From Cardinalis cardinalis (Eukaryota; Chordata; Aves; Passeriformes; Cardinalidae): DNA of 64,000 nt. The translations under genes were made by a program, and so were the position numbers. The stretch covers positions 620,001 to 684,000 of the forward strand of contig JACDOX010000024.1 of the NCBI GenBank assembly GCA_014549065.1, read 5' to 3'. The notes beneath the pieces were generated by a model that saw only the letters and a program-made list of their open reading frames with translations, searched no databases and was not told the origin of the DNA. Below, piece after piece: positions 37,801 to 50,500 of this stretch. Within the stretch, counting starts at the first letter, position 1; every line of letters starts with the position of its first letter.

Positions 37801-40425
37801 CTGAAAGGTGTCTCTTTGGGCTTTCCTCGGTGCCATCCCCATCCCCTTGGCTCCAGGGGTACCATGTCATGCTGCCCTTTCTCCTGCTTCTGAAGGGTTT
37901 TACCTCTCCCTGCNGTCCCAAGCAGTGATGGCCTTTCATCCACCATATTCAGGTGAGTTGCTTTGCCTGCCTGCTTAGCTTTGGGAAGCAAACCTTTCCT
38001 CTGTTTAGTTTTTGAGATCAGCTTTGCAGCAGTAAGTAGCTCTCCCTTGCCATTCCTTCAGGTTCTTAGGACAGTGATCATGNAATTAAGAATACCTCTG
38101 CACACTGGACCTCTTTCTTCTAAGACTGCCTCTGCAATTAACTGCTACGTATTTTCCTCATCCTTTCCAGTCTACGTTTTCCACTACAGTATTTGCAGCC
38201 TACATATCTGTCTGATTCTTGTATGCTGAATAAAATATCCTTGGAAGATATTAATTGTNTAGTTAAATTAGATTAAAGAGTGTAGTTAATTTAAATGAAA
38301 GAGTGAAATATTGGCTAAGAATATTTTGCTCAAGATTTGTGTTGTTTTTCTTTCATCCTTCTAATGTTACGATAAATTATTTCTGCCATAGGAAAAAAGC
38401 CTCAAAGAAAGCTCTGGGGACTGGAGGAGGAACCCAAACCAGAAAAATAAAAAAACCAGGAAACTACAAAAAGTGAAAACGAGAACAGAACATTGAGAGA
38501 ACACCAAAAATATATTTTATCACAAGAGGGCAGTGCATATTAACAAGAGAGGAAATAATCCGTGTTTCACAGGAGGCTAATCTCTTTCTTTTAAAAATTT
38601 CCTAAAGTTCTGCAGTCAGTGCTAAAGAAAAAAGAAGTCAGAAGTCTTAGCATGCAATAGCAAGCCATGCCTTGTGAAGTTTGTTGTACACTAGAACTGA
38701 AGGACTCTGGGTGNTACAGGAGCCACTGGTCACCACCCAGGCAGACAGTGATGTCACTTGGTGAACCACCATTTATTTTGCTCATGCGTTATATCACTGA
38801 CAGAACAACCACTCTCACATCAGGTGTATTTATCATAGTAGCAAAGAAAGAAATGGAGATGGTATAATACAATTAATTGCNTTACATCAAAATTGAATTT
38901 TGCACTTCTGTCCCTTTGAGCATTTTCTTAACTAAGTTTGAAATGGGCAACATGAGTTAGATTTTCACACAGACAGACNCCGTCTTTTGTGCTACACTGT
39001 CTCTTTATATCTCAGGTGACTTGTGGGCTATCTGAGTGGTGTCTGCTCAGAAGTCACATCTCTTCTTGTGCAAGGAAATACCTACAGTGTTTTTGAGGAG
39101 AGAAGAGCAGCTTTTCAAGGAACTACAGAAAACTGTGGAGTAACTTTGCCAGCNGTTATGGTCTGACGTTTTTCCCGAAAAACTCACTTCCTTGTCAACC
39201 TAAGACACCAGCATCTGTTTAAAGGTCAAACAACCCTAATACAGACAGTTACCTGTATTTGCCTAGGAACAACAAACTTCCATAGTCAANATCTCAATGC
39301 TCCAGATGGGAGCTACTGTGAAAATCTGCCACTCCTTCTCTCACACTCACACAGAGGACACCATCACAAGGCATGCACCCAGCGCCACTGCCANCACCTC
39401 TGGGACCTGAGAGCCTGCAGCTGTGCAGGATTCAGTTAGAGCTCTCTGATCTTGTATTTTGGAGCTTTTCTGTATTTGTCTGTGGAACTGGATAGGTACC
39501 AAGTGACGTGCTTAGTCCAGAGTGAAAAATCCATAGACTTGCAATAAATACACCAACTCTCTGTATGTTTATCCACAGGAAAACAGAAATACAAACCCAA
39601 GAGCAGATCTAAAGGCTTTCCTAAGAAAGACAGTGTCTGTGCTAAAGAACGTNGTGTAAGTGAGATGTCAGAGGCCAACTCGTATATATTCATCCAGTCA
39701 GAGGCTGTTCTCTTACTTTATCTAATACTGTGAGGTTTAGCATCAAGACCTAAAAGGTAACTCTGTGTGCCACAGGACCATGCAGTGCTGCCAGCTTCTG
39801 GCTGATGGATAGCATTGTCCTCTTTTGGGGAACAGCTGCCTGTGTCAGCTGCATGCTGCACTGTAGCCAGCTAAAAGCTCCTCATGGCTTCCACTGGGCT
39901 AAAGCAGCTTTTACTGCACTCTGTTTTAAAATCTCAAGACATTTTCAGGTATTTACAGGCTCAGCACTGAATAATGTTTCTCTAAGGAGCATTAATATAT
40001 ATATATATACATGTCAAACAGAGAAGGGAAACCAGGTAGCCGTCATTAAAAACTAAAACTAGTAAAATTTAGAGAATAAGGGAAGCTAGAGAGATGTCTA
40101 TAGCACAAAAACCAGATAATTATTAATATGAAATCAGGCAATGCAGTTGATGGAATAGTAAAGTGTTTAGAAATTAGAAAAAGAAGGAAAATCTCAGCAA
40201 ATATTTCTGACATTTTTGATAGGAAAGAGATGGTGCACTTGACTATATGAATATGATGAAGCATTTTCCTGACCATAAATACCCATGGGAGCAAAAAGCA
40301 GTTGTCTGAACAAACCTCTNTGCCACTGACAACATTGTCTGAGAAATATTGTAATACCCTAGCGAGTTACAATTTGACAGCAGTAAAGTGTCAATATTGT
40401 GCTAATAGTGAAAAAAAGCAGAGAT
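34801..40425. other. Unassigned non-coding sequence
   Basis: No gene or clear repeat. Frames up to 129 codons (minus 37550-37939) have no known domain. A GC-richer patch at 35510-35780 is open on both strands. A short TA run occurs near 39995-40010. Otherwise the DNA is AT-leaning and featureless. Confidence 0.55.
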
Positions 40426-40429
40426 GGAC

Positions 40430-40610
40430 ATATGAGGTAACTGACTGGTAACTTTTCCTCAGCAAATTAATTGAAAAGCCCATAAGGGAGTCAACAAACA
40501 TAGCCTTAAAAATGAGAATGTGATAAATTCCTGTCAGTTTATGGAAAACAGGTCCTATTAAGCAAACCAAAGTTTTTTACTTAGTATCACTTTCTATTTA
40601 AANTTTTTTT
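40430..40610 (+). mobile_element. Weak CR1-like LINE fragment
   Basis: The order 'cagcaaattaattgaaaagc', then 'gtcagtttatggaaaacagg' and 'tcctattaagcaaaccaaag' resembles the old CR1 segment that encodes the region just before the YxDF-like box. There a line such as 'ttacaaaaggtagatcatgtcagaccaac' is expected. The match is short and diverged. AT-rich sequence up to 41200 could be a continuation, but I cannot follow it. Confidence 0.35.
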
Positions 40611-41840
40611 AATAGCTCAATAATATGCTAGTAAATCTCACTGAGTGGAAAGGGAACTTANAATATGACTTAATAAGACTTAACTTAAAACTGATTTAAA
40701 ATATGATTTTCTGCAAGGAATGTTCTTCTAAAGGAGATGCAAAAGCAGTCCCATGCTCAGGCTAGTATTTAGACTAAATAATCCAGGCAGCCATAAATAG
40801 AGCTGGTTTTAATAATGGAGGCTTATTTAAGGCAGCTACATTTTAATGCAATCAGTGTAAATTTTGCATCTAAATTAAGGAATTCAGACCTTAATTCAGA
40901 CCAGAAAAATGACTGATTGTTGGAAAGGGATAACTGAAGCCAACCAAGTCCTCAAAGTGAAAGTTCAGCATAAATTTCTAGTGAGATAATATGGAGAGAA
41001 AATCAAATGACAGTTCTCAGATTTTCTAAATGTAAAATTAGTAAGAAAATGAAAGGAAGTGGTTTTACTTCCAGATGAGGGGTTGATAAGAATTAATATG
41101 GTGACTGCAATTTTGGTATTGGTAAGGTGAAAAGAATCATGACAAATACTCAAAATATCAAGTGAACATCTTTGAGAGAGAGAATCAGAATACAAAATCT
41201 GCTTAGATTTTCAGAGTGAAATTGAGAAGTGACTCTATAAAGATTAGTAAGAAACTTGTCAGGGGGAAAAACAGGACCATTAAAGCCTTTCTTACACAGA
41301 AGAAAGTCAGGAGAGACAGACCAGTGATTTATCTTGTTTTACAGCCTTTGAATACATAAGTTTCAATCTCCTGTGGTAGAATCTGTTCTTTTTCATTGCA
41401 GCTACTTTTTGTCCAGTCACTCACCTACTCTTAGGTCCTTAGATTCCTGTACAATTAGTAGTTAAGTCTCCATAACAAAGTATGAATTTCCCCTCTTAGA
41501 GAATCACTACAGTAGGTTGCTCTGCAATGTAGAACATTGTCATTTCATTGCAGATTCATGGTGGATTCAGCATAAACTCATCCATGCTGTGGAAGGCCAA
41601 CACTGCTTGTATGGTGAATCCAAGTGTATGGCCTCATGCACTTTGATGCTGCATAGAGCAGGGCTGTCTCCAAACCNTGCCATGGGATTTGGAAAATCTC
41701 TAAGGCAGCACAATCAAAATGACTGACCAACCCTCACGAGCAGGGCAGCCAGATATATGATATCTGTATACCACAGGAACATCCTGACACCATGGAGTTG
41801 ACAATCCTTTCCCTGCTTAGAAACCATAAGAATATCTCTG
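40611..41840. other. Unassigned AT-rich sequence
   Basis: No gene recognised. A small direct repeat, aattcagacc, occurs twice within 20 bases near 40881-40902. Part may be decayed LINE sequence continuing from 40.6 kb, but nothing diagnostic is visible. Confidence 0.45.
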
Positions 41841-41844
41841 AAAA

Positions 41845-42293
41845 TGACTGGAGATTATAGATGTCTCAGCCTTTGGGCAGGTGTAGAAAACATGTCTTAT
41901 GAGGAATGGCTGATGGAGCTGAGTTTGTTTAGTTTCAAGAACAGGAGGCTCAGAGGGATCTCAACTCCCTGAAAGGGAGTGGGGGTGCTTTCTTCTGCTG
42001 TGGCTGTGCCTGCAATGAGAGGGCCAGAGGNAATGGCCCTAGGCTGTGACAGGGGANATTCAGATTAGATACCAGAAAATAAGTTTTCACTGTCTGAGTG
42101 GTCAGGGATTAGAACAGGCTACCCAGGGAGGTGATGGAGTCATCACCCCTGAAGGTGTCTCAAGGGGTGTCTGGATCTGGAGCTGGGTGATGGCTTAGTG
42201 GTTTAGGGATCACAGTGGTAGTGCAGAGTGGATTGCTGGCCNTGATGACCTTAAAGGTCTCTTCCAGCCTTGATGATTCCATGATTCCTGGCT
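41845..42293 (+). mobile_element. CR1 LINE, 5'-truncated 3' end
   Basis: This is the 3' end of a CR1 retrotransposon in sense orientation. It opens with the usual 'cttatgaggaatggctgatggagctg' block and runs through 'ttcaagaacaggaggctcag'. It then passes 'aacaggctacccagggaggt' (near 42113-42132) and ends with 'accttaaaggtctcttccag' followed by gatgattccatgattcc. The final part is the CR1 terminal 8-bp repeat (ATTCCATG type) that primes its own reverse transcription. Truncation at the 5' end is normal for CR1. Its 3' half matches the reverse complement of the copy at 46.6 kb, so both probably belong to one subfamily. It encodes no protein. Confidence 0.92.
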
Positions 42294-45200
42294 GATGAAC
42301 CTTTTGTTATATCTTTTCTCCCCTATCCAGCTGAGCAGGGACATGACAGAATGGCTTTGCACTTGGCATCCAGCCGGGGTCAAGCCCCCTCATTTCTCTG
42401 GCAAGGAAAGCTCTCCAATTGTATTACTAAGCATTCAGTCTTGGCAGCCTGTCAGTTGATTGAATTATAGATTGACTAAAAGTTAAACTACAGAGTTACC
42501 TTTTAAGAATGTTGTTCTTTTGAATTTTGTCTTTTCTTTTGAATTTACTAATAATCATCCAGGTGAGCNCCTACTTCTTTTACTTGAATAGTCACCTAAT
42601 TTACACAAGTACTCTCACAAGTGGTGATACCATGCTGCTCACAGAAACACAAGATGAAGAGCATGAGCTACATTTGGACTTCTTCCATCAGTGGTTTTCC
42701 ATTTTTTATGAAGTACTGTTACAACCAGGATTCTGTCTCAAATGACAAGGTGACAACTGCAGTGAAACATGCCTTTCATATGAATTCCAAAATGAAACTT
42801 TGTCTTTCTTCCTGCCTGAGAACCAGACCATTTTGTTGTTGGATTCAGCTAGAGCTCCAATGATCCTGAAACAAAAAATTTGGCTTGCGGTGTCTTCCAT
42901 GCTTTAGAGCTCCTCATGAGACCCTGGGAAAAGTCTCTTCACTGATTCCCACCCATCACTGAGGGCTACCTGAATGACACAGCCCCAATCTCCAAGTGAT
43001 AATCAGGTCAAGCCACATCTTTCTCAAAGACTGAATTAGAGTGCAGGTGCCACCACAACAGCTGTGTTGCTCTGCTCCACAGCAGAGCACAGAAACTCTG
43101 TCTGAAGTGTCTGAAAGTTGTGAAAGAAGCATTTTGGATGAAAAACTTATAGAGCAAATTGAATGAAACAAGTCTGTACCACTTTGGATAAAGGTGTATG
43201 ACATAATTTTAAAACTTACATCAAGAGATTAGTTTTCAAAAGGGAAACAAACAACAAAACACCAAAAAATGCCAAGAGGTGAAGGGGTTGCAATAAATTT
43301 TTTTTTTAAAGTTGATACTCCTTTGTACACACAGGCATCCATTTCCTAAATTGAAGTTGCAGAGATCTCATGTGTTGGGTGTCCAAGTGTTTGCTATTGC
43401 TATATATTTTTAATCTGAAAATATTCTGATAGGGTCATGTGGAGGATAAAACCCTGAGACAGATGGAAGAGAGAGATACTGTATTTACACAGGACATGGT
43501 TTGGTGAAGTGTGGTTATTTGTTTCTAAAAAAATAATACTTGACCTAGTTTAATTAAACGTGGGTTGTGCTTCAACATTTGAAAATTGGTTACTAAGAAA
43601 TTACATTGCTAAAAAAAACCACTATAAACCAATCATTCTGTGGTTTGAGTCTCAAAGTAATAAAATAGATGAAGCCACTTAAACATGCGCATTGTATTTC
43701 CTTAAAAGTAGCAGTGCTGAAAATGCAGGNGGTTTAATACTGCAGTTTAACCAGAATGTGTTATTTATATGTCACTCATATCAAGAAAGGGAATGTCTCT
43801 ATAAAGTAGGTGGCATTTGAGCATGGTTTCATTCTTCATGAGCAAATTCTCCTTTAATACCAACTGCAGCTGGTGAAAGAAAGTGGTGATTAAGATCCTT
43901 ATNTTATTAAACTCAAATTTAAATTTATGCTTATGTACAGCTGTAGCTTACACCTTTAGTTAATGAAGTCCTTTAGGAACACATGCTAATGCAGGCAAGT
44001 GACTTCCACCATGGGATCTAGCTATTACTGGTCACAAGACACAACCCCAAAATGAAAACCCAGCATCTTTTGACCATTACCAGTGTGGGTCAGGTGTTAA
44101 TTAACAATGGCTCTACAGCTGTTGATTAGAAGTTGTAAGGAGCAACAGGGTATTTTGGTGGTCTTTATTAAGAGGAGTACTAAATGAGTCTCTTCATGAG
44201 CTCTTTCCCTCTAAGCAGTGATACAAAAAGCGAGTCTTGGCTCTGAGGAAGAGTATGGAAGGACATTGGGAGGTTTCTGAATCTGTGAAAGAAGCATCAA
44301 TTGACTGTTAACTGCTGATCAGCTCTCCTTGGCTCTGCACTGATTACCAGAGGAAGGCCAGATTTCCTAACAGCTGCACTATCTCTTTCTCTAAGTCACA
44401 GGACCCTTGTTTCAAACACAGATCATTGCAGACTTTGTAGGCAACAGGGGCACATAATGCAGGCAAGGCATCAATTTAGGAAAAATAAGCAAGGATAACT
44501 GGATAAGCAAAAGAACAACACAGGGTCCACAGCCTGACAGGGTTGTTACTATCACTCAGATGTTTTCCTCCAGGGATTTCCATTCCTGAGCAGTAGAAAG
44601 GNTGAAAAGTGTGTGTGTTGGCACCACTATGGCAGACACTGGAACCTTTTGTGAATATTTGGCCAGTGCATTTTTTTAAAAAATTACTGGTCCCTGGATC
44701 CATTTATCTGTGGACATTGACTCAACAGCTTGCTACTGTTGGAATGGCAACTCTTGTCTGCAGAGTCCTNCTGATTTTATTATTATTTCTTTTTGGAGCA
44801 ATCTCGTATTTAATAAGGTTCTCAAAACACAACTGTTCTGATCAACTAAATGGATTGGCTGGATGCTAAGCTACATGTTCTCTGAGTTCTTATAGAGCTT
44901 TCTGCCACACCTCAGCACTGATTTTTGAAGTCAGAGTTGATAAAGTAATTTTTTTTCAAAAGTTAGTGAGCTGCAAGTGGCAATTCTATGCGCAGAATCT
45001 CATGTCAGTTAACACTGGCACAGGAAAAATGTGCTGGAAAAAGTGAGCTATTGATGGGACTTGTTTCCACACAATGAGAAGGAAAATTCCCTCTTTGGCA
45101 GATATTTCAAAATAATTGACTTCTTTGGATTTTATATAACAGTAAACTTGAAATTATAGCAATTTTAAGGGCTTTTGAGAAAACAAAACCAATGTTTACC

Positions 45201-46590
45201 AGGAAGTCTTAAACATATCTTATCAAAAATAATGGGGTCTTAAGGGTATATAATATTTGTAAGGGTGTAGCTATGGATAAGGCATCCAGACCTAACTCAT
45301 CATTCTCATGCTATTCTGATGTGACTTTATGAGGTAATTCTTATGAATTAAGCTTGCTTTGACATTTAAGCTCCATTGTGGAGTTCTGGTCCAACTTTAT
45401 GAAAGTTTAAGTTCTTTGAAGGATGTTCAATGAGATGATGGATCTCAGAGAATTTATTTTCTGGTGATAAGACTTGCTCCCCAGAGAGTAAGACCCTCTT
45501 CAGGTCTTCTCCCTTTCTACCACCCTCCTGAAATTTTCCAAAAAAAAATAAAAGGTCTACTTCTTTTTGCTCATGGTCAGGCCCACCCAAATAAGAGCAA
45601 GAAGAAATGGCAAGATGCTTTCAAACACATCAGACACCTTCTCTGGAAATTTAAGGTTGTTGTTTACTGCCTCATATTCATCACTTTCTCTAAATACCTT
45701 CACATGTCACTTGATTCTGAATCATTAAATTTAGAANGCTTTGTGAGTTCCTTCTCTAGAGTTACTCTTTTAGAATGTAGACTCACTCTGTACCCTCCAT
45801 CAAACCAGTGAGTCTTCTTAGCACTAATTGTATTTTCCTTTTCCATACTTACTAAACAGAGATTCTGCCACTAGAAGCAAGAATGTCAAATCTCTTATCT
45901 ACCATAGCAAATGCAATTTGAAACCCCACTTTATATGTGGGTGGAATGAGAAATTTTTCTGTAAGTCTGCAGTACACTAGTAAAGCTTAAGAGTAAGGCT
46001 CTTTTAAGTTGAAATCCAAATGCAGTTTCAAGATAAGAATCTCCTAAGTGAGATAAGACTGCCACAAAATACAAGCTGGTATTAGATCAAAAGTATTGCT
46101 TACTCATTTCTGGAAGTTTAATTCTAATCACAGACACAAAAGACACTTTTCTGTGTGTCTCTCTACTGAAAGANCAGAGGGTGAGGTGTGTTTGTAATCA
46201 GCAGGTTTTGGAAGGTGTAGAACCATATACATGTCTGAATAACCTAATGAGAATAGCTTTGGTCATATTAAATAAACTCTAGTTTGTAATCAATTAACTC
46301 CCCAGTGATACTCATGCACCACTTGTTTTACTGTCCTCTCCATTTCTTAAGGTCTATTAACAAACCCAAACACTAAGATGTCTGCACTTATATGAGTTTC
46401 TGTATCTGTGCATGTTCTAGTTTTCTTTTTAATTTCTCCTGGGTGCATTTACCTAGGCTGCTATTTTAAAATTTTCAAACGGTTTTTAGGAGCTCAAATA
46501 GAAATTTTGTTTGTTGCAAGAGGATAATGTTTTGCAGAAGATTTGCCACAACTCTGCAGTTGTGGCTTTGTTGTACAGAGTTTCTGGATG
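42294..46590. other. Unassigned non-coding sequence
   Basis: No gene recognised. Frames are all below about 116 codons (plus 45464-45811, with one ambiguous codon) and lack known domains. A 10-base T run is at about 43299. The far end holds the small hairpin at 46545-46566. Confidence 0.55.
46545..46566. repeat. 9-bp perfect hairpin beside CR1 3' end
   Basis: The arm gccacaact (46545-46553), loop ctgc and arm agttgtggc (46558-46566) form a perfect stem about 25 bases outside the 3' end of the minus-strand CR1. It belongs to the insertion-site flank rather than to the CR1 body as I know it. Confidence 0.7.
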
Positions 46591-46591
46591 T

Positions 46592-47515
46592 GTAGAATCA
46601 AAGAAACATCAAGGCTGGAAGAGACCTCTAACATCATCAGGTCCAAGAATCTACCCCGCACTACCACTGTAACCCCTAAACCATCACTCAGCTCCAGATC
46701 CAGACACCCCTTGAGACACTTCAGGGGTGGTGACCCCACCAATGCCTGACCACTAAAACAGTGAAAAATTTTTCCTGAAGTCTAATCTGAATCTCCCCTG
46801 TCACAGGTGAAGGCCATTTCCTCTGGTCCTCTCACTGCAGGCGTGGCAGAAGAGACCAACGCCCACCTCCTTTCAGGGAGTTGTAGAGAGGGATGAGGTC
46901 CCTCTGAGCCTCCTGTTCCTGAGACTAGACAAATCCAGCTCCATCAGCCATTCCTCNCAAGATCTGTTTTCCAGACCTTTCGCGAGGGTTGGNGCCCTTT
47001 TCTGGACNTGCTCCAGAACCTCATTGTCCTTTTTAAAGTGAGGGGCCCAGAATGAACACAGCCCTTGGGGTGTGGCCTCACCAGTGTTGAGTACAGGGCA
47101 ATGATCACTGCCCTAGTCTTGCTGGCCACACTATTCTTGATCCAGGCCAAGAGGCCTTTGGCCTTCTTGGCCACCCAAGCACACTGTTGGCTCATACTGA
47201 ACCACTTGTCAGCCAGCACCCCCAAGTCCCTTTGTGCTTAACAGCTCTCAAGCCCTCAAGCCACTCTTCCCCCAGCCTGTAGTGCTTGTTNTGACCCAAG
47301 GGCAGGATCAGGATCTGGCACTTGGCCTTATTGACATTNATGGAGTTGTCCTCAGCCCATTGATGGAGTCTGTCCAGATCTCTCTGCAGAACTTTCCTAC
47401 TCTCCAGCAGATCAACACTCCCACCAAACCTAGTGTCATCCACAAATTTACTGAAGGTACACTCAATCTCCATGTCTGGATCACTAATAAAGTGTCAAAC
47501 AGGACTGNACCATTC
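46592..47515 (-). mobile_element. CR1 LINE, 5'-truncated, minus strand
   Basis: Read on the minus strand, this is the 3' part of a CR1 element. Its 3' end lies at about 46592 (plus-strand tgtagaatcaaagaaacatc, aaggctggaagagacctcta). On the plus strand it continues through 'ccagatccagacaccccttg' and 'cctctggtcctctcactgca', both standard CR1 blocks in reverse. It reaches the reverse-transcriptase region between 46944 and 47473. The outer limit near 47515 is set by 'actaataaagtgtcaaacag', which matches the known CR1 segment just upstream of the catalytic box. It keeps about 920 bases, so it is 5'-truncated like most genomic copies. Several ambiguous bases fall inside it. Confidence 0.93.
46944..47473 (-). 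pseudogene. CR1 reverse-transcriptase C-terminal remnant
   Basis: Two overlapping minus-strand frames carry this remnant. The upstream one (47473 down to 47192) opens with the FVDDT catalytic box (about 47446-47432), followed by the conserved RDLDRLHQWAE helix. The second (47225 down to 46944) continues with LADKWFSMSQQCAWVAKKAK and then LYSTLVRPH. This is the order expected for the palm-to-thumb part of CR1 reverse transcriptase. The change of frame near 47200 shows a frameshift, and ambiguous codons and stops break the rest. The intact enzyme would copy CR1 RNA into DNA at a nicked target. This remnant lacks the N-terminal half and the endonuclease domain, so it cannot be active. Confidence 0.88.
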
Positions 47516-47520
47516 AATGA

Positions 47521-50500
47521 CTAGTGTTATTCAGATGGGATAAACCTTAAGACAGTGAGTTCCCACTACAGATCTTAACACTCTTCCAGGACATGCAACA
47601 CCTCAAGCTTCTCCTGTTATAAGGGAGCATAGAAGGCATCATCTCCCTCCTCTCTACAGAGCCCAAACTAAATGGTGCATTAATCCTCTCTGCCCTACAA
47701 TCACCTCATTCTCCTCCCCACATCTNTGGGTCATGGTGCTCCCCAAAACCAGCTCACTCACCCACCACGCCAAATTGCAGGAAGAAAATTAGTCCCTCCA
47801 GGGCTTGCTTTCCTTGAGTTTCTTCCAAGTTACAGCCACCCAGAGAACACCTGTTGAGGGTTTCGTGCCACTGTGAAAGCCNGCTCTAAAATCAGTACCC
47901 AGCAAGTGAGCCGGCAGCCACAGGGGTAGAGCAGAGGGANGGTAGGATGGAGTCACCCCAGCCTTGCTAAAAACCACAGAAATAGCTGGGCTAGGAATTT
48001 TGTGGCTATGTTAAATTTCTTTTAGAAATATGCTTAGTGTACTGTGATGTTTGTACATGTGGCTGTTACTGCAGGTGTGTGTATATATATGTACAAACAC
48101 CACACATATTTATGGCAAGACTGCTTAACTGCCAAGTTAAAAAGTTGAAAGGGACCTGCAACAATTGTGTAGTCTAATTACCTATCTGGTTCAAACTACA
48201 CAGGACTGTTTGTCTCTCTGTCATGGGGTGTTAGCACATGCTAGGTGGGATGGAGAGAGTGACAAGGGTAAATTCAATGCTTCTGGTGGCACAGAACCCT
48301 CAGACACCTCACTGCAGAGTAGAGGGGCTGTAAGGACTACTGGTCTGAGTCTGTCATGCCACACAAAGTCTGGTACAGAAATCCTTCTCCCACTAGAAGA
48401 TGGGGTTGGTGGTCTTTAGTCCTGCTTTTCAANATAGAAATGTCAAGAAGGTTTTGAACATTAGCAACCTTTTTATCTCCTAAAACACAGTATAATGAAC
48501 CCCACTCATCGTATCTGTCCAGATGAATGTCTAAAAACTCCCCGATGTATTTTTCTCGATGGCTGGATGGAAAATCAATATTTAGGTTTTAGTTAGCTGA
48601 AAGCTGATTTCAGCTGGGGAGCATTTGCTGAAGCAAAAGGTCACCTCTGAAAGATGTTTTATATCACAGAGGGAAGAACGTTAGCAAGATCTTAAAGCTA
48701 AAAATGCTGCATAAAGTTTGCTTAACAGCACTTCCAACATTTTGCTTCCATACTGTGCTGTAATTTCTGTATTTCATTCAGCAGCAATCTCAGCTCTAAA
48801 CAGCATTTCACCCAGGGGGAATTAGCCACACATTTTTAATCAGACAAAAGTGCTCCAGGATTGGCAGTATTTTGGTTTATGTAAAGCACTTCTATTTTGA
48901 AAGTATTATGCATGAACACCACATTTCTTCAGATAACTGACTGCACATGTTGCCTCATCAAACTTTTTAGCAGTACTGTTCTTGATGGTAAACTCACCCT
49001 GTACCAGAATGAAATACTGAAGAATATGCAAAAATTATTTTAAAGCAATCTATAAACCACCAAACTTTAACTTTTGACCAAAAAATAGTATTTATGTCCT
49101 GAATAAAACAAGATTAAATTCTGGGCAGAGGAAATAGTCTGGACTTTTTAAGCCAGCTTCTGCTCATATCCTCTAGCTATTTCATAGTGGTCAGGGAGAT
49201 GATTGAAGCTCACACCAGAAACAAAGCCTCATTTACAGCCTGCTGGGATATAGAAAACATTCCCAACATTTNTGAAAAGTTTTACACTGAAGTTTTACAC
49301 AATATTGCAGATTTCTAAGAAAGCAACTTATCTCTGGTTTTGTTAAGGTATGGAGGGGTTTGACTTGAATAAATCTTTCCGTTCAGTCAGCATTTCCAGT
49401 TATATGCAGCCATAGTTCTTGCTATAGAGAGATCATCATTTGCGCTGCACTTATCTCCAGGCACTTTCTGATATCAGTAACCAATTTCCAGATTGTTTTC
49501 ATCCTACTTGGGGAACTGCAGGAGTCTTTTCCCAATTGCCTCACCAGAAACAGGCTATCACAAGGCTCCATGTCAAAGATGGGAAGCCAATGTAGTTTTT
49601 ATAGCCTGTGTTATGGTATAATATTTTATATTGTAATATTTGTATTTATTTTATCGTTTGTCCTTTATTCATTAAAGTTATTTCTTATCCACGTTGCAAC
49701 AGAGCTGAAGCATCTTAAAACTATAAATTATTCAGGAAAGTTGTTTAAACCTGAATTTTCCCCCTACCTCTTCCATCCTTATTTTCTTTTTATTTAAAGT
49801 AAAAAGTCAGTTTGAATGCCAAACAGGTTGGTTGTCATGAAGTTCCAACTCCCAGTAAAGTAATATGATTAAACTCTCTTTACATTTTACATTTAAATTG
49901 CAGGAATAACATGTGCAAAAAATGTGCTGTGCTTAAGGCAGAGCAGGTCATACTATCTAATGTTTGCATGGCTGGACTCTCCCCAGTGGAAGATTTTTTT
50001 TAATGCTTTATAACCCTGTTAGACACTCAGGTATTTTGTGCTAGGAGTCCAGTCTAGGGTGATTATTTTTTCTTAGTTCACCAAAAAATATTTAATCGCT
50101 TCCAAGGAAATGTTAGAGGGGGGAAAAAGCCCTGACTCTGTCAGTGTTAACAGAACCTGTTGACTTTTCTGACAGNTTTTGTGCTTCTCTGTCAAATGAA
50201 CCCCAGTACTGGGTGCATTATGTGGCAGGATTCCTCACTCCTGCTGCTCTGAGAGCTAGAAAANCTACAGACATGGCATAAACACTTCAAGAAACTGTGG
50301 TTTACAAATGGTCAAGAAAGTGCTGTTTCTTTCACTTTAGGAGACTTCCATTTTAGTAGATAAAACCTCTGATGAGCATTTCTCCCCACCAAGCATTCTG
50401 CAACCTCTTGCCAGCCATATATGCATCTACTCAGAGCTCTTGCAGGTGGCAGGACTGCAGATGCACCTTCCTCACAGACCAGTGAAGCAGATTTCTCCTG

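Noticed and set aside
46944..47473. Reverse-transcriptase-like frames as a host gene
   Set aside because: They are the C-terminal remnant of a 5'-truncated CR1 element with a frameshift.
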